In this document: positions 1 to 11,000 of the stretch, piece after piece
Layout of the letters: each line of letters begins with the position of its first letter
Numbering within the stretch: the stretch's first letter is position 1
NCBI RefSeq assembly: GCF_910592395.1
Contig: NC_088314.1
Span: 9,426,001 to 9,490,000, forward strand
Length of the DNA stretch: 64,000 bases
Direction of reading: 5' to 3'
Origin: Lineus longissimus
Lineage: Eukaryota; Nemertea; Pilidiophora; Heteronemertea; Lineidae
Program-made: the position numbers and the translations under genes
Notes under the pieces: generated by a model
What the model saw: only the letters and a program-made list of their open reading frames with translations
Told to the model about the DNA's origin: nothing
The model's database searches: none

Positions 1-110
1 AAAACAATGGCAACGTTGAAATTCATATTCAATGCGTATTAAAGGAACAGAAAGTTTTCAAATTCAATTACAAATTAGAAAATGTTAATGCACGGGGAAG
101 GCCTTTAAGA
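1..110 (+). repeat. Dispersed repeat family B, copy 1 (truncated by window edge)
   Basis: The segment opens with a 'gttgaaattcatattca' word followed by a 'ttttcaaattcaatt' word. The same two words in the same order occur near 10570-10640 and 20885-20955. It is therefore one of three copies of a dispersed element, seen here without its 5' part. No coding content or terminal inverted repeat is visible, so the element class is unknown. Confidence 0.5.
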
Positions 111-2109
111 TAAACTTCAAAGTCAGTAAGTTTGAACATATAAAGTTGTTTAATCACTCCGTCTACTCTCCGTCAGAAAGCCATTACGAGACTCACTTTG
201 AAGACAGGTTCTCACTTAACTCTGTCATTACCGCTTGTCTTTGTAATTCCAATTCTAATCCTTCATCGTAAGAACATGATTGATTCTCTTTACCTTCGAA
301 AGCTGCTTTAACGAGATGTCGTTTTGGCAAAAAGGGCAGTTTCTGAGTGAGATTAGGCCTTTCATCTCAGTATATATTATACGCCAGTTGTTTCATTTCA
401 GTGGCTTCCCGCTATAATTCGTATATGTTTCCGCGATTAACGAGTTTTACTATTTCAGTCCACCAGGAAGCCTTTGCAAACCTTATTCTGGCAATTTCAT
501 GGACGTAGGACGTATATATAATTTGATATAACAAAACTAAGCTAACTTCATGGCCTCTGAAGAAAGCAATTGCGAACTCACCAGAAATGAATCTTTAGTG
601 AGAAGGCAATTGCAAACTATACTTTGTCAATATCATGTTATCTTGAGAATTTAATGCAAACTATAATTTGCCAATCGCATGATATCTTTTGAAATAATTG
701 GCAGACCAAACTTTGACAAACTTACGATACCTTCAGATACTTTTCTGGTAAATGTCATTACATACGGTAGCCAGCCCCATGGCATTATTAAATATACTTC
801 GCGAAATTATTTCTTAAATTATCATTAGATATTTTGTTATCTTTTGCAATTCTTCTCAAAGCATTCATAAGAAAGCCAGTGCGAACCGTTATGATAACCG
901 GGAAGACAATATAAGCTTAACGTCTCCAACTTCTCCAAACTCATGGTATCGTTAAAAAACCGCAATTTCAGACTCGCTTTGTAAAGCAGACGATTCCTTT
1001 GGAAGAAAACAAGACCTTTGAAGATAGACACTATTAGATAGGTTCTCAATCATCTCAGTCATTATCATTAGACGTGGCCATACCAGTTTCTCATTATGGG
1101 AAGAAGATTGCTTCTCTTTACACACTGAAGCTGGTTCAACAAATTGCCATCTTTGCAAACAAGACTAGTTTCGGGGTACGTCTCATGCAAGCATTCATGG
1201 GGTGCGCTCATAGGGTGCGTCTCAAGCGGTCATATCCGAATGATAGCTATTCTGCATTATTTAGTGCTGATGGCTCATGAAGATTGTACCAAAACAACTT
1301 AGCCTTACCAAGTCTCCCGCATACGGCGTGTTCCATCAGGAAATGTTGCAAATATCTCTCATAACAACTACATGCCCGTTTAAATCTGTTTGCCTGCTAC
1401 GGCTTCAGATATATTCCTGATGTCGGGTTGTATTGCTTATACCTTCAGGCCCTCTTTCCAAATATGCAGCCATCAGAATTGTCATATTTCCTTTTAGCCT
1501 TAATGGCCACATAGGTGTAGGTGAATTAGCAATATCGCTATCGGTTGCCATTAGAATCAACATAGCGCAAATTTCATTTGGACTGATGGCAACTCTAGGC
1601 TATTATTCTATAAACATAGCAATTCGCCAATATTGCTCTAACTTGATACAGACATCATACATACAAATGTAGCCATACATATTGTACCAATTGCCAAGCC
1701 TCTAATTAAGCCCTTTATTCTACTGGTAGCATCCCTCCTCTATCCCTCATATACCGTAATGTAATCAGACTAATACCACTGATGTCTTTTGTACGAAAGC
1801 TCTTTCTTTCTGATTATATCTTTTTATATCACACTAATGCTATTTCTTTAGATATTTTTAGAAATATCGGATTCCTCCGGGTCGACGCTATTAGGTCGGG
1901 TGGTTTTGCTAAATGATATTGCTGGTTACAAAATGTGACTTTTTGTAGGCGTAATATCCTGATGATATTGAGGTATTTCGATTAATCTACTTTTGCATAA
2001 ACAATAAGGAGATAGATCCAATTCCTCTTTCTTAGGAGAAGCATGAGTATATTAAACCACAGGGAGCCGATTCGTATTTACAGCAGAATCAACTTAGCTT
2101 TACTTTTAT
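111..2109. other. Gene-free stretch with degenerate short repeats
   Basis: I see no credible gene. Open frames are short and overlap on both strands. Between about 560 and 760 a motif around 'gcaattgcaaacta...ctttg' recurs roughly every 55-60 bases in eroded form, suggesting an old minisatellite. The rest appears to be unremarkable AT-rich DNA. Confidence 0.4.
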
Positions 2110-2790
2110 TATTGGTGAAGTGTTTATACACATGTATCCGCCTGTCATTGGTGAGATGTTTAGTGATACATTACTTCTTTCTAATAGAACTCAACAGTGG
2201 GATTAGTGAGGTGTTTAGTGATACATTTCTACTTTCCATTATAACTAACCAGAGGGATTGGTGAGGTGTTTAGTGATACATTTCTACTTTCCATTATAAC
2301 TAACCAGAGGGATTGGTGAGGTGTTTAGTGATACATTTCTACTTTCCATTATAACTAACCAGAGGGATTGGTGAGGTGTTTAGTGATACATTTCTACTTT
2401 CCATTATAACTAACCAGAGGGATTGGTGAGGTGTTTAGTGATACATTTCTACTTTCCATTATAACTAACCAGAGGGATTGGTGAGGTGTTTAATTGAAGC
2501 ATTTGTATTGTTTTTAGTAATACATTTCTATTTTCTGTTTGAACTACATCTAAACAAAACTATTGGTAGGGTGTTTTGTGATACATTTATACCCACTGTT
2601 TAAACTAAACAGGAGCATTGGTGCGGTATTTACTAATATATTTCTACTTTATGTTTGAACACTGGTGTGGTTTTTAGTAATACATTTCTACTTTTGGTTC
2701 GAAATGAACAGATGCATTGGCGAGAAGTTTGTAATTGTCATAGGCCTATATTCCTTCAAACAGTCAGAAGCTTTGATGACGAGTTAATAG
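2110..2790 (+). repeat. 55-bp minisatellite with homogenised core
   Basis: Five exact 55-bp units start at 2206, 2261, 2316, 2371 and 2426, each beginning 'gtgaggtgtttagtgataca' and ending 'accagagggattg'. A partial unit starts at 2481. On both sides (about 2110-2205 and 2500-2790) the unit continues in strongly diverged form, with indels and substitutions. A perfect centre with decayed edges is the usual outcome of recent replication slippage or unequal exchange inside an old array. The short open frame crossing it is a by-product of the repeat. Confidence 0.9.
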
Positions 2791-3167
2791 ACCACCTCGT
2801 CGTTTCTATCATATCTAAACAGTGGCATTCGTGATGGGTGTTCAACTTTTCTGTAAACTTTACTTCGACAGTTTTAACTGGGGACACTTAATAAATTTGT
2901 AATTGCAATAACACCAGCTGAGCGACGCCAGGGGACATCTTTCATCTTGTTTCAACATCGGAAACTGGAAACACCAGCAGCTGTTTCCACTACTTAGTCT
3001 CATATTTCTAACTCTAATTTCTAAGTGATGTAACGTCATGAGAGGACGACTTCCTCTCTCTAATATTGATGACACACCAGAAAGTGGTCAAAAAATATTC
3101 GCTGCAAGTGGAGTGGTCATGTACGTTATCCCTGGTGAGAAAATATTCTCTCCAAATACATTTTTTC

Positions 3168-3516
3168 ATAAATAAATAAATAAATAAATAAATAAATGAA
3201 TATAGAATTTGTAAAGCGCCTTTCCAGGTCACCCTGCTCAAAGCGCTACCTCCTCTATTTTTTGAAGTGAAGATTGAACAAGTGTGTTTTAAGAGGGATT
3301 TGAATTGGGTGAGGGTCTCAGCAGATGTAATTGCTTTGGGGAGTCGATTCCAGAGATAAGGGGCAGGCACAGAGAAACTGCGATCCCCGTACTTTGATTT
3401 TGAGCGAGGTACAAGGAGACACTTTGAACAGGATGACCTGGTAAGGCGCCCACCTTCGTTACGCTGCAAAAGTGAAGACAGATATGATGGCGCAAGTCCA
3501 TTGAGGGCCTTGAAAC
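3168..3516 (-). mobile_element. 5'-truncated non-LTR retrotransposon (CR1/L2-like LINE), 3' end
   Basis: Read on the minus strand, the segment gives the end of a LINE reverse-transcriptase ORF, then a short 3' tail containing 'gcgctttgagc' and 'cctggaaaggcgctttaca', then a (TTTA)n run at 3170-3205. The body stops abruptly at about 3516, the normal result of abortive target-primed reverse transcription. It is inserted in a local repeat: 'gtggtcatgtacgttatccc' occurs on both sides, near 3112 and 3552. The tail matches that of the SINE at 30779-31086. Confidence 0.8.
3243..3516 (-). pseudogene. C-terminal remnant of LINE reverse transcriptase
   Basis: The minus-strand frame reads a conserved LINE C-terminal signature in order: FKALNGLAPSYLSSLL, then LLVPRSKSKYGDRSFSVPAP, then YLWNRLPKAI and FKSLLK. 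This is characteristic of the segment following the reverse-transcriptase domain in CR1/L2/Jockey-group elements of marine animals. Roughly the last 90 residues are present and everything upstream is missing. The normal stop after FKS.LK has been lost, so the frame runs on into the 3' tail. It is a dead fragment, not a functional enzyme. Confidence 0.8.
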
Positions 3517-3519
3517 ATT

Positions 3520-4460
3520 ATCCCTGGTTAGAATAAGTATTTGCGAATAGGGTGGTCATGTACGTTATCCCTTCCAAAGTTTCTTTTTCTTTTTTACAGG
3601 ACCCTGACTAAAATGTCAGTTTCCCCCGGAGGTGTTCTTTTATCCTTAGTGGTTTTGTAGGCAAGTTCATTTTGACCAAATCTCCATCGTGACGATCTTT
3701 GATGTCTTCCACAGTTTTTGATGTCTTCCCAGGATAATCTGAACTTAAGAGAGAACATACGTGTACATCTACATGTAGTTCATTTCTTTTAACGTTAATT
3801 GCCAGAAAATATGCCAGTTGTTTTTTAAAACTTGATTAGTATTGGAGAAGTCTTCAGTTCTAATCCCGCAAGGAGACGATAATCGAATTTATAGCAAATA
3901 ACTTCGGCGAGAACACTTGCCTTGCTCACTTATATTGAGTTAAGATTCAACAATTTTTCCTTCAAAAATACCAAGGGAAATACGAAGTTTGTAGTGAGAA
4001 ATTGTTTTATATTGATAGAGGCAAATTCTTCTTTACGATACTCAAATAACATCAAGGGAAATGACACAGAATTGGGTAGTTCTGCTGTTAAATTCAGCAA
4101 TCAACAAGAAATAGCCTTCGCTCCTTATCGAATTATGACAGTTATATTTTCCACAAACATGATGAGAAAGTTGCATCGATCCAAGTATTGGCCCATGTCT
4201 CTTTCTGCAATGTACCTTCGAGTTAATAACAAGGATTTCTCATGGGAGAAAAGGCAACTTGTCAAGGAAAATAGTCTCGTGTCGTCTTACACGTCATATT
4301 TGTTAAGCAACAAAAACTTACAATTGCTTCCTTTACTTAAAAGATGCTGCGCCTGCGGGAAATTAAGATGCACCTGTAATTTGACGTTCTACCGATGGTA
4401 AAGTTTGTCACAATTTCTGATTATACATGTACTTTAACAGCACGCGACAATGATCTTTAA
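3520..4460. other. Intergenic, no gene recognised
   Basis: A 159-codon open frame at 3922-4401 (+) has no ATG at its start, no recognisable domain and no splice or promoter context. I treat it as chance. Nothing else stands out. Confidence 0.35.
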
Positions 4461-4665
4461 TATCAGATTATATATCAAATATTGTCTGGAGATAAAGCTG
4501 CGAGCATAAAGTACCGGGAGTCGAGGAACTGGATATTGCTCTCTCCAAGTCATTGTTATCAGATTAATATCAGATTGATATCAAATATTGTCAGGAGACA
4601 AAGCTGCAAGCATTAAGTACCGTTAGTCGTGGAACTGGATATTGCTATCTACAAGTCTTGTTTGC
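4461..4665 (+). repeat. 107-bp tandem duplication
   Basis: The unit beginning 'tatcagatta' at 4461 is repeated from 4568. Both units share 'atcaaatattgtc', 'aaagctgc.agcat' and 'ggaactggatattgct', with scattered substitutions. Two copies only. Confidence 0.8.
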
Positions 4666-4679
4666 CTGGCGTGAGGTAA

Positions 4680-5640
4680 ATCTCATCATCCATCCATATT
4701 CTGCCCACAGGGCCGCACAGTATGTATGTAATGACATCCATATCACTTTGCATAGTCATCCACGCCGACAACGGCGATTTAGCCTGTTTAGCGGAATCTG
4801 CGGAAACCGCCTAAAAAGTATAAGAATATCAATTTTAATAGATATCTGTATCATTCTCCAGTTTTGTTTTCTCTCTTCCACTTCCGGTGTGGAAATGGTC
4901 CGAGAAAAAATTACTGACCAAATTTTCATGCACGTTGGGGCTTTTCCTAAATGCTCGATAAATATCGCGGTTTAAACGATTTAATACTTATGGAATATTA
5001 CAAATATTTATTACATGTTTAATATAATTGATATTCTCAAACTGTTTTTAGCATAGATGGGTAGGGAAAGCCCGTTTGCGTTGAAGTATTAAGCCCGGCT
5101 GATGGCAATAGAAGGCTGGACAATATTGCATTGGTGATCATGCATGGGCATCCTCTAGCAAACAGGGCCTACAACATGACTCCTCCTCAGCAATCCTTAT
5201 GCAGGGAGTAATTATGTGTCGAGGGAAATGACCTGTTTTGTCAGGATGATGAGGCTCGGTCTCCATGGTATTCCTTCCTATTCCCTGCAGTCGTGCATGA
5301 CTTTCTAATAGGCTATTTGAAAACCATCCCCATATTACGATTCTGAGATACTTGTACTTGTTATATTCTCCTGCGCATTAGCCGTGTAAGTAATTACATC
5401 CATGTCACTTTGGGTGGTCATCCACACCATGTCCACACAGTAAAGGTAAGATCAATGCTATAATGATGGGCTTCGAGCCAAAGCCAATGCAGCATTGATG
5501 GGTAGCGAGACGTATCAAGGCCGGATAATGTTGGGGGTAAAGGAAGCTACTATTGGCTATCGAAGGCATGACAATGCGGCATTCAGAAGTTGCGGTCTCA
5601 TTGATATTCTTAGGCTGCAGCCATAGATGATGATGTTGCT
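4680..5640 (+). repeat. Degenerate ~0.5-kb duplication
   Basis: Two landmarks recur. A phrase like 'attacatccatgtcacttt..gtggtcatccac' occurs near 4730 and 5392, and 'gatgggtag' followed by a 'gg.tgacaatgcggcatt'-type phrase occurs near 5056 and 5498. The copies are strongly diverged. A short 'ggcgatttagc..cggaa' element at 4772-4815 is also found near 8070-8140 (inverted) and 9588-9645. No gene is seen. Confidence 0.45.
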
Positions 5641-5938
5641 TTCAGACGTGTAAGGCTTTCGACAAGGGGCCATGATGAGTGTGATTGGTGCTTTTGAAAT
5701 TGCATGTGTTTTGGGAGTGGGTCATTGTCGATTTTATTTACACCATGGTGGTGATGTCTCGGTTGTACCATATCCTCTGGCACGAGACACTTTCTGTGGC
5801 AGCAACAAAAACAGTTCGATTATACAGGACCCGAGTGGGCGAGTTTAAGTTATGCGAAGTTCCCGTTAGGTGTTTCTGAACAGACTCGGATCTATTTCTG
5901 CAAAATTAGAACTGCACCTTTTACAATAAATCAGAGTT

Positions 5939-6465
5939 AAGAAAATTAACTGCATAAAAATGACACTGTCATTTGTTGAGTGATTTATCTCTTTTATCAA
6001 AGATAATATCTCCTTAAAACTGTGGTTTTCCTAAAATAGCACGTCCATCATAATCAAGTCTGAGATTGAATGACAGTTACAAATTGCAATAGCCAAAAGA
6101 AGGTATTTTCTGATTCTTAGGTGACATACAATCTCCCGTAGTAAGACAAATCTGCCATTTAAGTTGAAATTTCAACTGTGAAAATACGGCATTCTCATAC
6201 AGAAGAAAATTAACTGCATAGAAATGACACTGTTATTTGTTGAGTGATTTGTCTCTTTTATCAAAGATAATATCTCCTAAAAACTGTGGTTTTCCTAAAA
6301 CAGCACGTCCATCATAATCACATCTGGGATTGAATGACAGTTACAAATTGCAATAGCCAAAGGAAGGTATTTTCTGAGTCTTAGGTGACATTAAATCTCC
6401 CGTAGAAAGACAAATCTGCCATTTAAGTTGAAATTTCAACTGTGAAAATACGACATTCTCATACA
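5939..6465 (+). repeat. 264-bp tandem duplication
   Basis: Both units begin 'aagaaaattaactgcat' (5939 and 6203) and end 'attctcataca'. They differ by only scattered single-base changes, so the duplication is fairly recent. There is no open frame of note in either. Confidence 0.9.
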
Positions 6466-6685
6466 AACCTTGCAACTGAGTAAGACTTTGTTTTGATTCT
6501 TTTTTTCTTCACAAGTTTCAAAGCAAGACATTTTCCAATGAAACAATGTATAGAAAGTGAAGTATAGTTATGGGGTGATTAACTTCAATATTCACTCCCT
6601 ATTTTACAACAGTACTTGTGAAAAAGAAATCATAAAAAGTCCATCCGCACTGTATTCGCTCTTGTTGAAGAATATGTTTATGACG

Positions 6686-7296
6686 GGCTTATTATAAACC
6701 ACGAGATGAAAAATCGCGAAATCGCGAGATGAGTAATCATTATTTTCTGCCACAAGATTTTCTACTTCCCTGGACAATGACAATCACCATTTCTGATGCT
6801 GCTGTCCACTTCTCCATTCAATGATAGTATAAAGGGCCGAAGCGGGCAATACAAGGCTACATGCAACTGCATGTTCATCTTGAGCACAAAGGTTTTTGCA
6901 ACTTATCAAGATATTTTGTGAGTCTAATACCATGAGGTTCAGTGTGCTGTATGTGTCACGATTATTTCCCCGTTACGCCTAGCGGCACAAGTCACCTGAT
7001 TGGCCGATAACACAGGGTATGCACCTCGTGAACGTCTGGTCATCCCTAAAAATAGCACGGGATAGTCTGACCATCGAAACTAGGCTATAAATTAGGTTAA
7101 ATTCCACGCATCGCGCAGCGGAGTCTATTTCAATGGGCCAATCAAAACAAGGATAGCTCCCTACTACAGCCTCGGTCTCCTAATTGTTCGCCTTTTCCGG
7201 TTCCTTATTTGCAATACATCCTGTGGCGCATGGTACTCTCACCGAGGTTGGCATCTCGCTATTTCGCATTCCGCATCTCGCGGTTTATAATAAGCC
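6686..7296. mobile_element. MITE with ~46-bp inverted ends and 9-bp target duplication
   Basis: The left end starts 'ggcttattataaacc' at 6686 and the right end is its exact reverse complement, finishing at 7296. The inverted similarity continues for about 46 bp with a few mismatches and one indel. The nine bases 'tttatgacg' directly flank the element on both sides (6677-6685 and 7297-7305), a textbook target-site duplication. The 611-bp body has no transposase. A TATA-like 'gtataaagggcc' lies inside near 6828. A 9-bp duplication fits Mutator-like or Merlin-like mobilisation; without the partner transposase the superfamily is inference. Confidence 0.85.
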
Positions 7297-7309
7297 TTTA
7301 TGACGAAGT

Positions 7310-9735
7310 CAAACCGGACCTGCAATGTAGTTCCCTAAAAAAAGCAAATTAGTCACCTGGAGACCACCAATTGGAACTCCAGCTCTTGCCTATATTCCCC
7401 TCTTTAATGAAGCAACAAAAGTTGCCATATCTGCTGCTAGCCCTGGGCTGCTGGCTTTACCGAATGTCAGTAATGAACGAAAAAGAGGATGCTCCAAGTA
7501 GAATCGTTGAGTCTTCTGCAATTATATCAGATTTATAATTGGCAACTCGCAACATCCGTCATACGAAACAGCTCCCCTCAGGGCCCTCAAACCCTTTTGA
7601 AAGTGATACTATTGAGAACAGGAGACAGAGAGGCGTTACAAGGGATTCATCCCGCCGCCCGCCGGGAGTGAAACCTAATGGCGCGTCTGTGGCTCCAGAG
7701 AACGGCTTTGTCGCGTCTCTGACACAAATACGCCTCGAAATAAAAGGATTGTCTCACATGACTCTGTTCTACATTGCTAAAAACAATGGTGTGTTCTTGT
7801 GGTATATTCTTTCATTCTATAAGGTTGGGTGTTTTTGTATTCCGAGTCAAAAGCTCAGTGTCTATTGTTCGCCTTGTACACTACTCCTTGATGGTCAGCA
7901 GAAGCTGGTGGAACAAATTTTCCAAATTGTATCCTGAAAAACGAACCAAATTTCCAAATTGTATCCAGAAAAACCCAAACATACTTGCTGAAAAAATGAT
8001 CTCAGCTTTTCCACATCAGCTGTGGTGGGCGACGACAAAACGTGGCGAAATTATTCACCGATATTCACATCCTTTTTTAGGCTGATTACGCCCCGTTTCC
8101 GCTGATTCCATAGAGTTTCTGCAGATTCCGCTAAATCGCCATGTCAAATTACAGGTATATTGTACAAAACCGGCCGGGTTGGCGGCGGCGGAAACATGTT
8201 TGTAACCAGCCACAATTGCCGAAGATCAGCTGGCGACAACATTTCTGATGATGTTTGTTGCTTGTCAATCCCTTGATTTGTTGCAATTCCGTCACCTGTC
8301 TGTAGTCTATCACTCGCCATCAGTTTTAAGGTGTTTCTACAATGTAGCTTTGGGCACGCGATCAATCAATTTGGTCGCGTGGAACCGCAATTCCAGAGTG
8401 CTATCAAAGCTGGCACAGGAGTTCGGAGGAACTATGTTATACAGCTGCTCCTTGGGGTGACACGCAATGCCCATTGCCAGCGGTTTGGTATCAGCAAGAA
8501 TGATAAAGACCCAGGGATAAAGACTAAAAATTCGGAAATTCACATTGACGAAAAACCTGCCTATTCAAAAAAGACAAGTTTAAGTTTTTCTTGAACCCAT
8601 GTACATATGGTTATCATTTTGATTGATTCTCTGCAAAGATAAAGTCAAGACGAACAGAATGATACCGCATTTGCTCTGAACTCGCAAAGATGAAGGAAAC
8701 GTGTGACAAAGACATTTGGTCGTTTGGGCGAAATCATTTATTTCATATGCCGTGCTATACGGCGCGATGTTTGGCACTCGTATGTGTTTTAGACCCTCAT
8801 TAGACCCTCGTAGATCCTATCTTACAACTCATTGACTGCTTAAAGTGATGAGTTAGACAAAATGATTTGTGTATAATCTTCCAGGTGAATTGTTCGCCGG
8901 ACTTTCTGTCCAAGGCAAAAGCTTCCTTTCCCACCACTGCCTCCATGTTTATTGATTTTAAAGGCGAGCACGTAAGCCGTGGCCAAAGAAAATATCCTCG
9001 AGGGTATATTATTGGCCAGACGTGCCACATTTGGCGAAAGGATAATACACAGATAAGTGACATAGGAAAAAAGATCATCTGTACGTGATTGCAGAGTAGT
9101 CGGACCAATTGGTAGCGTCAAGCATTTCATGAGATGGATATTTCAAGCTAGAAAAACAATTTTGCGGGTTGTCTAGTGACCATACTAAACATGGCAAATC
9201 CTATAACCACGGTGGCTAAAGGTAATCCGTTTGCCTTAGCAAATGTGTGGTTACCTGGAGAGGAAATGAACACACAAAAGAAACATACAAAAGATTAGTT
9301 CATTTTTAGGGGCGTAAGGCCCGCATTGATCATTTTTTATCTGATTGTACCCCTCCAACGCTGTAATATGGGAGGGCCTTGTTTCTATTGTGTTGCAAAG
9401 TCATCAACTAGTACCTTTACCCACCGTTATAAACGTACTGTACATGTGGAAATAAACATACCCTCCCGATATGTTGTGCAGTGAGGCAGCATCTCATTGT
9501 GCTAATCAAAAGGGACACGCAGTCACGCAGTATTCAAGGCAATACCATTCACTGAAAGATTTGCTTAGTCAGGCGAGGTAACGGGGTCATGGCGATTTAG
9601 CGGAATGTGCGGTGACTCGGCGGAAACAGCCTAAAACAGTATGAGAATTTCGATATTGAATAGATCATCAATATTTATGACATTCCATAAGTATCTCATG
9701 TCATATGCTCATCGCTTCGTATATTCGTTCCCGGA
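7310..9735. other. Gene-free stretch (possible intron/intergenic)
   Basis: There are several open frames under 135 codons on both strands, none with a recognisable motif or consistent codon pattern. A small echo 'ttccaaattgtatcc' occurs twice near 7918 and 7950. The 'gatttagcgga' dispersed element recurs at 9588-9645. If 9739-9990 is a terminal exon, part of this stretch would be its intron. Confidence 0.35.
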
Positions 9736-9738
9736 CAG

Positions 9739-9990
9739 AACGTTTACGAGACGATGTTGATGTATGGTTTTAACACGAATCACATCGTGCAGAAGTTCGT
9801 TGGCGCCTGCTCCGTACAGGTTGTGGAAACGACCGAAGACAGGATGATTGTGACAATGGTGTCTCTCTCTTATGAAGAACAAAGTGGATTGCTAGCCGAT
9901 GACGCCACCCTGACCACAAAGCTCTTGGGCTCTGTGGTCGAACCTTCTAGGACAGTCGACTTTGTTACCGAGAACGGACTGACTGTCTAG
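9739..9990 (+). CDS. Candidate terminal coding exon, unrecognised protein
   Basis: I do not recognise the protein. The open frame begins directly after a plausible acceptor ('ttcgttcccggacag') and reads NVYETMLMYGFNTNHIVQKF onward to a TAG at 9988-9990, 83 residues. Third-position G/C use is higher and the reading cleaner than in surrounding DNA. The composition (alternating hydrophobic and polar residues, acidic ETTEDR and YEEQ segments) suggests a soluble beta-rich C-terminal region. No stop or frameshift interrupts it. A polyadenylation-like 'aaataaat' follows near 10421. I could not find the upstream exons. It could instead be a chance open frame or part of a decayed repeat. Confidence 0.4.
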   Translation, partial: NVYETMLMYGFNTNHIVQKFVGACSVQVVETTEDRMIVTMVSLSYEEQSGLLADDATLTTKLLGSVVEPSRTVDFVTENGLTV

Positions 9991-10239
9991 CGTGCATCCC
10001 AAAAATTCCAAACGTAGAAGGAGAAACAGCTAACACTTCGTTCATACCGTACCGTATACACACGATGTCCCGAGATGCGACTCCGGCAGAAAAGAGTGGC
10101 GGCCCTGTCATTCAGAAAGGAGAAAAATAATTGCATCGCCTCCCCCGAAGTGTCACACCCAGGAGAGAAACATATATGTGAAAGCCTTACAGATGTACCC
10201 AGCAAAGTAATCAATTTTATTCATAACATTATTATCATC

Positions 10240-11000
10240 TGCCAACCAGCCTCCCGATTGTCTCATCGGCGGAGCGATCAAGCTTTCATCCGCTGATTGT
10301 CAGTCGCCGTGGCTGCTGTAACCGCAGTCAATACGTATGAACGTGAAGCCACTGACATTGTCAATATGAAATATTGTTAGGAATTAGGTTTAACCTCTGT
10401 ATACCCAAATATATGAGTTGAAATAAATATTACATGTACTTTAAAGGATTCGCCGTTCGTAATTACTGCTGGTATAGGAAGATAGAAATGCAGTTATACA
10501 CAATGCCGTGGTGAAGTTATTACGCACACGTTTTTGCTGGCCTTGGTATTTACAGTATCTGTCCACACCACGCCATTGTTGAAATTCATATTCAGTTCGT
10601 GTTTACACTATTTAAAATCTTCAAATTCAACAACAAATTTCAAATAGGCGTAGGCCTTGAGCTTGCTGAGCTAACAGGTCAGTACAATATATTGGAAAAA
10701 ACATAAGAATCCGTTGGGCACCAGTACAGAGACAAAACCATCAATGATTCCTTGCAATGAAGGTTGTCCATCTTATAAATCACTTAGTGGCCACTCACCA
10801 CTTTCTTCACTGGCATATTTTGGTAGTGTTGGCCAAACAAAAGCCCTCCATCTGCTTCAGCGATGGAGTCTTTAGATTTACCGAGCGTTATCGTATGCAG
10901 ACACGCCTCCCTGGTTGAACGATCGGCGGAACGATCAGGTTTTTTAACCGCTGCTTGTCAGTTGTTATGGCTGCTGGAAACCGAGTCATCTCAGGACGTA
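10240..11000 (+). repeat. Dispersed repeat family B copy 2 with flanking local repeat
   Basis: From about 10440 to 10670 the order 'agaaatgcagtt.cacacaatgccgt', 'tatttac.g', 'ttgttgaaattcatattcag' and 'tcttcaaattcaa' matches 20735-20965, and its end matches 1-110. Around it a second short motif, 'atcggcgga.cgatca.g.ttt..tccgct' followed by 'tgtcagt.g..atggctgctg', occurs at about 10264-10318 and again at 10922-10976. No gene is visible. Confidence 0.6.

Noticed and set aside
3922-4401. 159-codon open frame on +
   Set aside because: It starts at a TTG, has no domain, no splice or promoter context and ordinary AT-rich composition.
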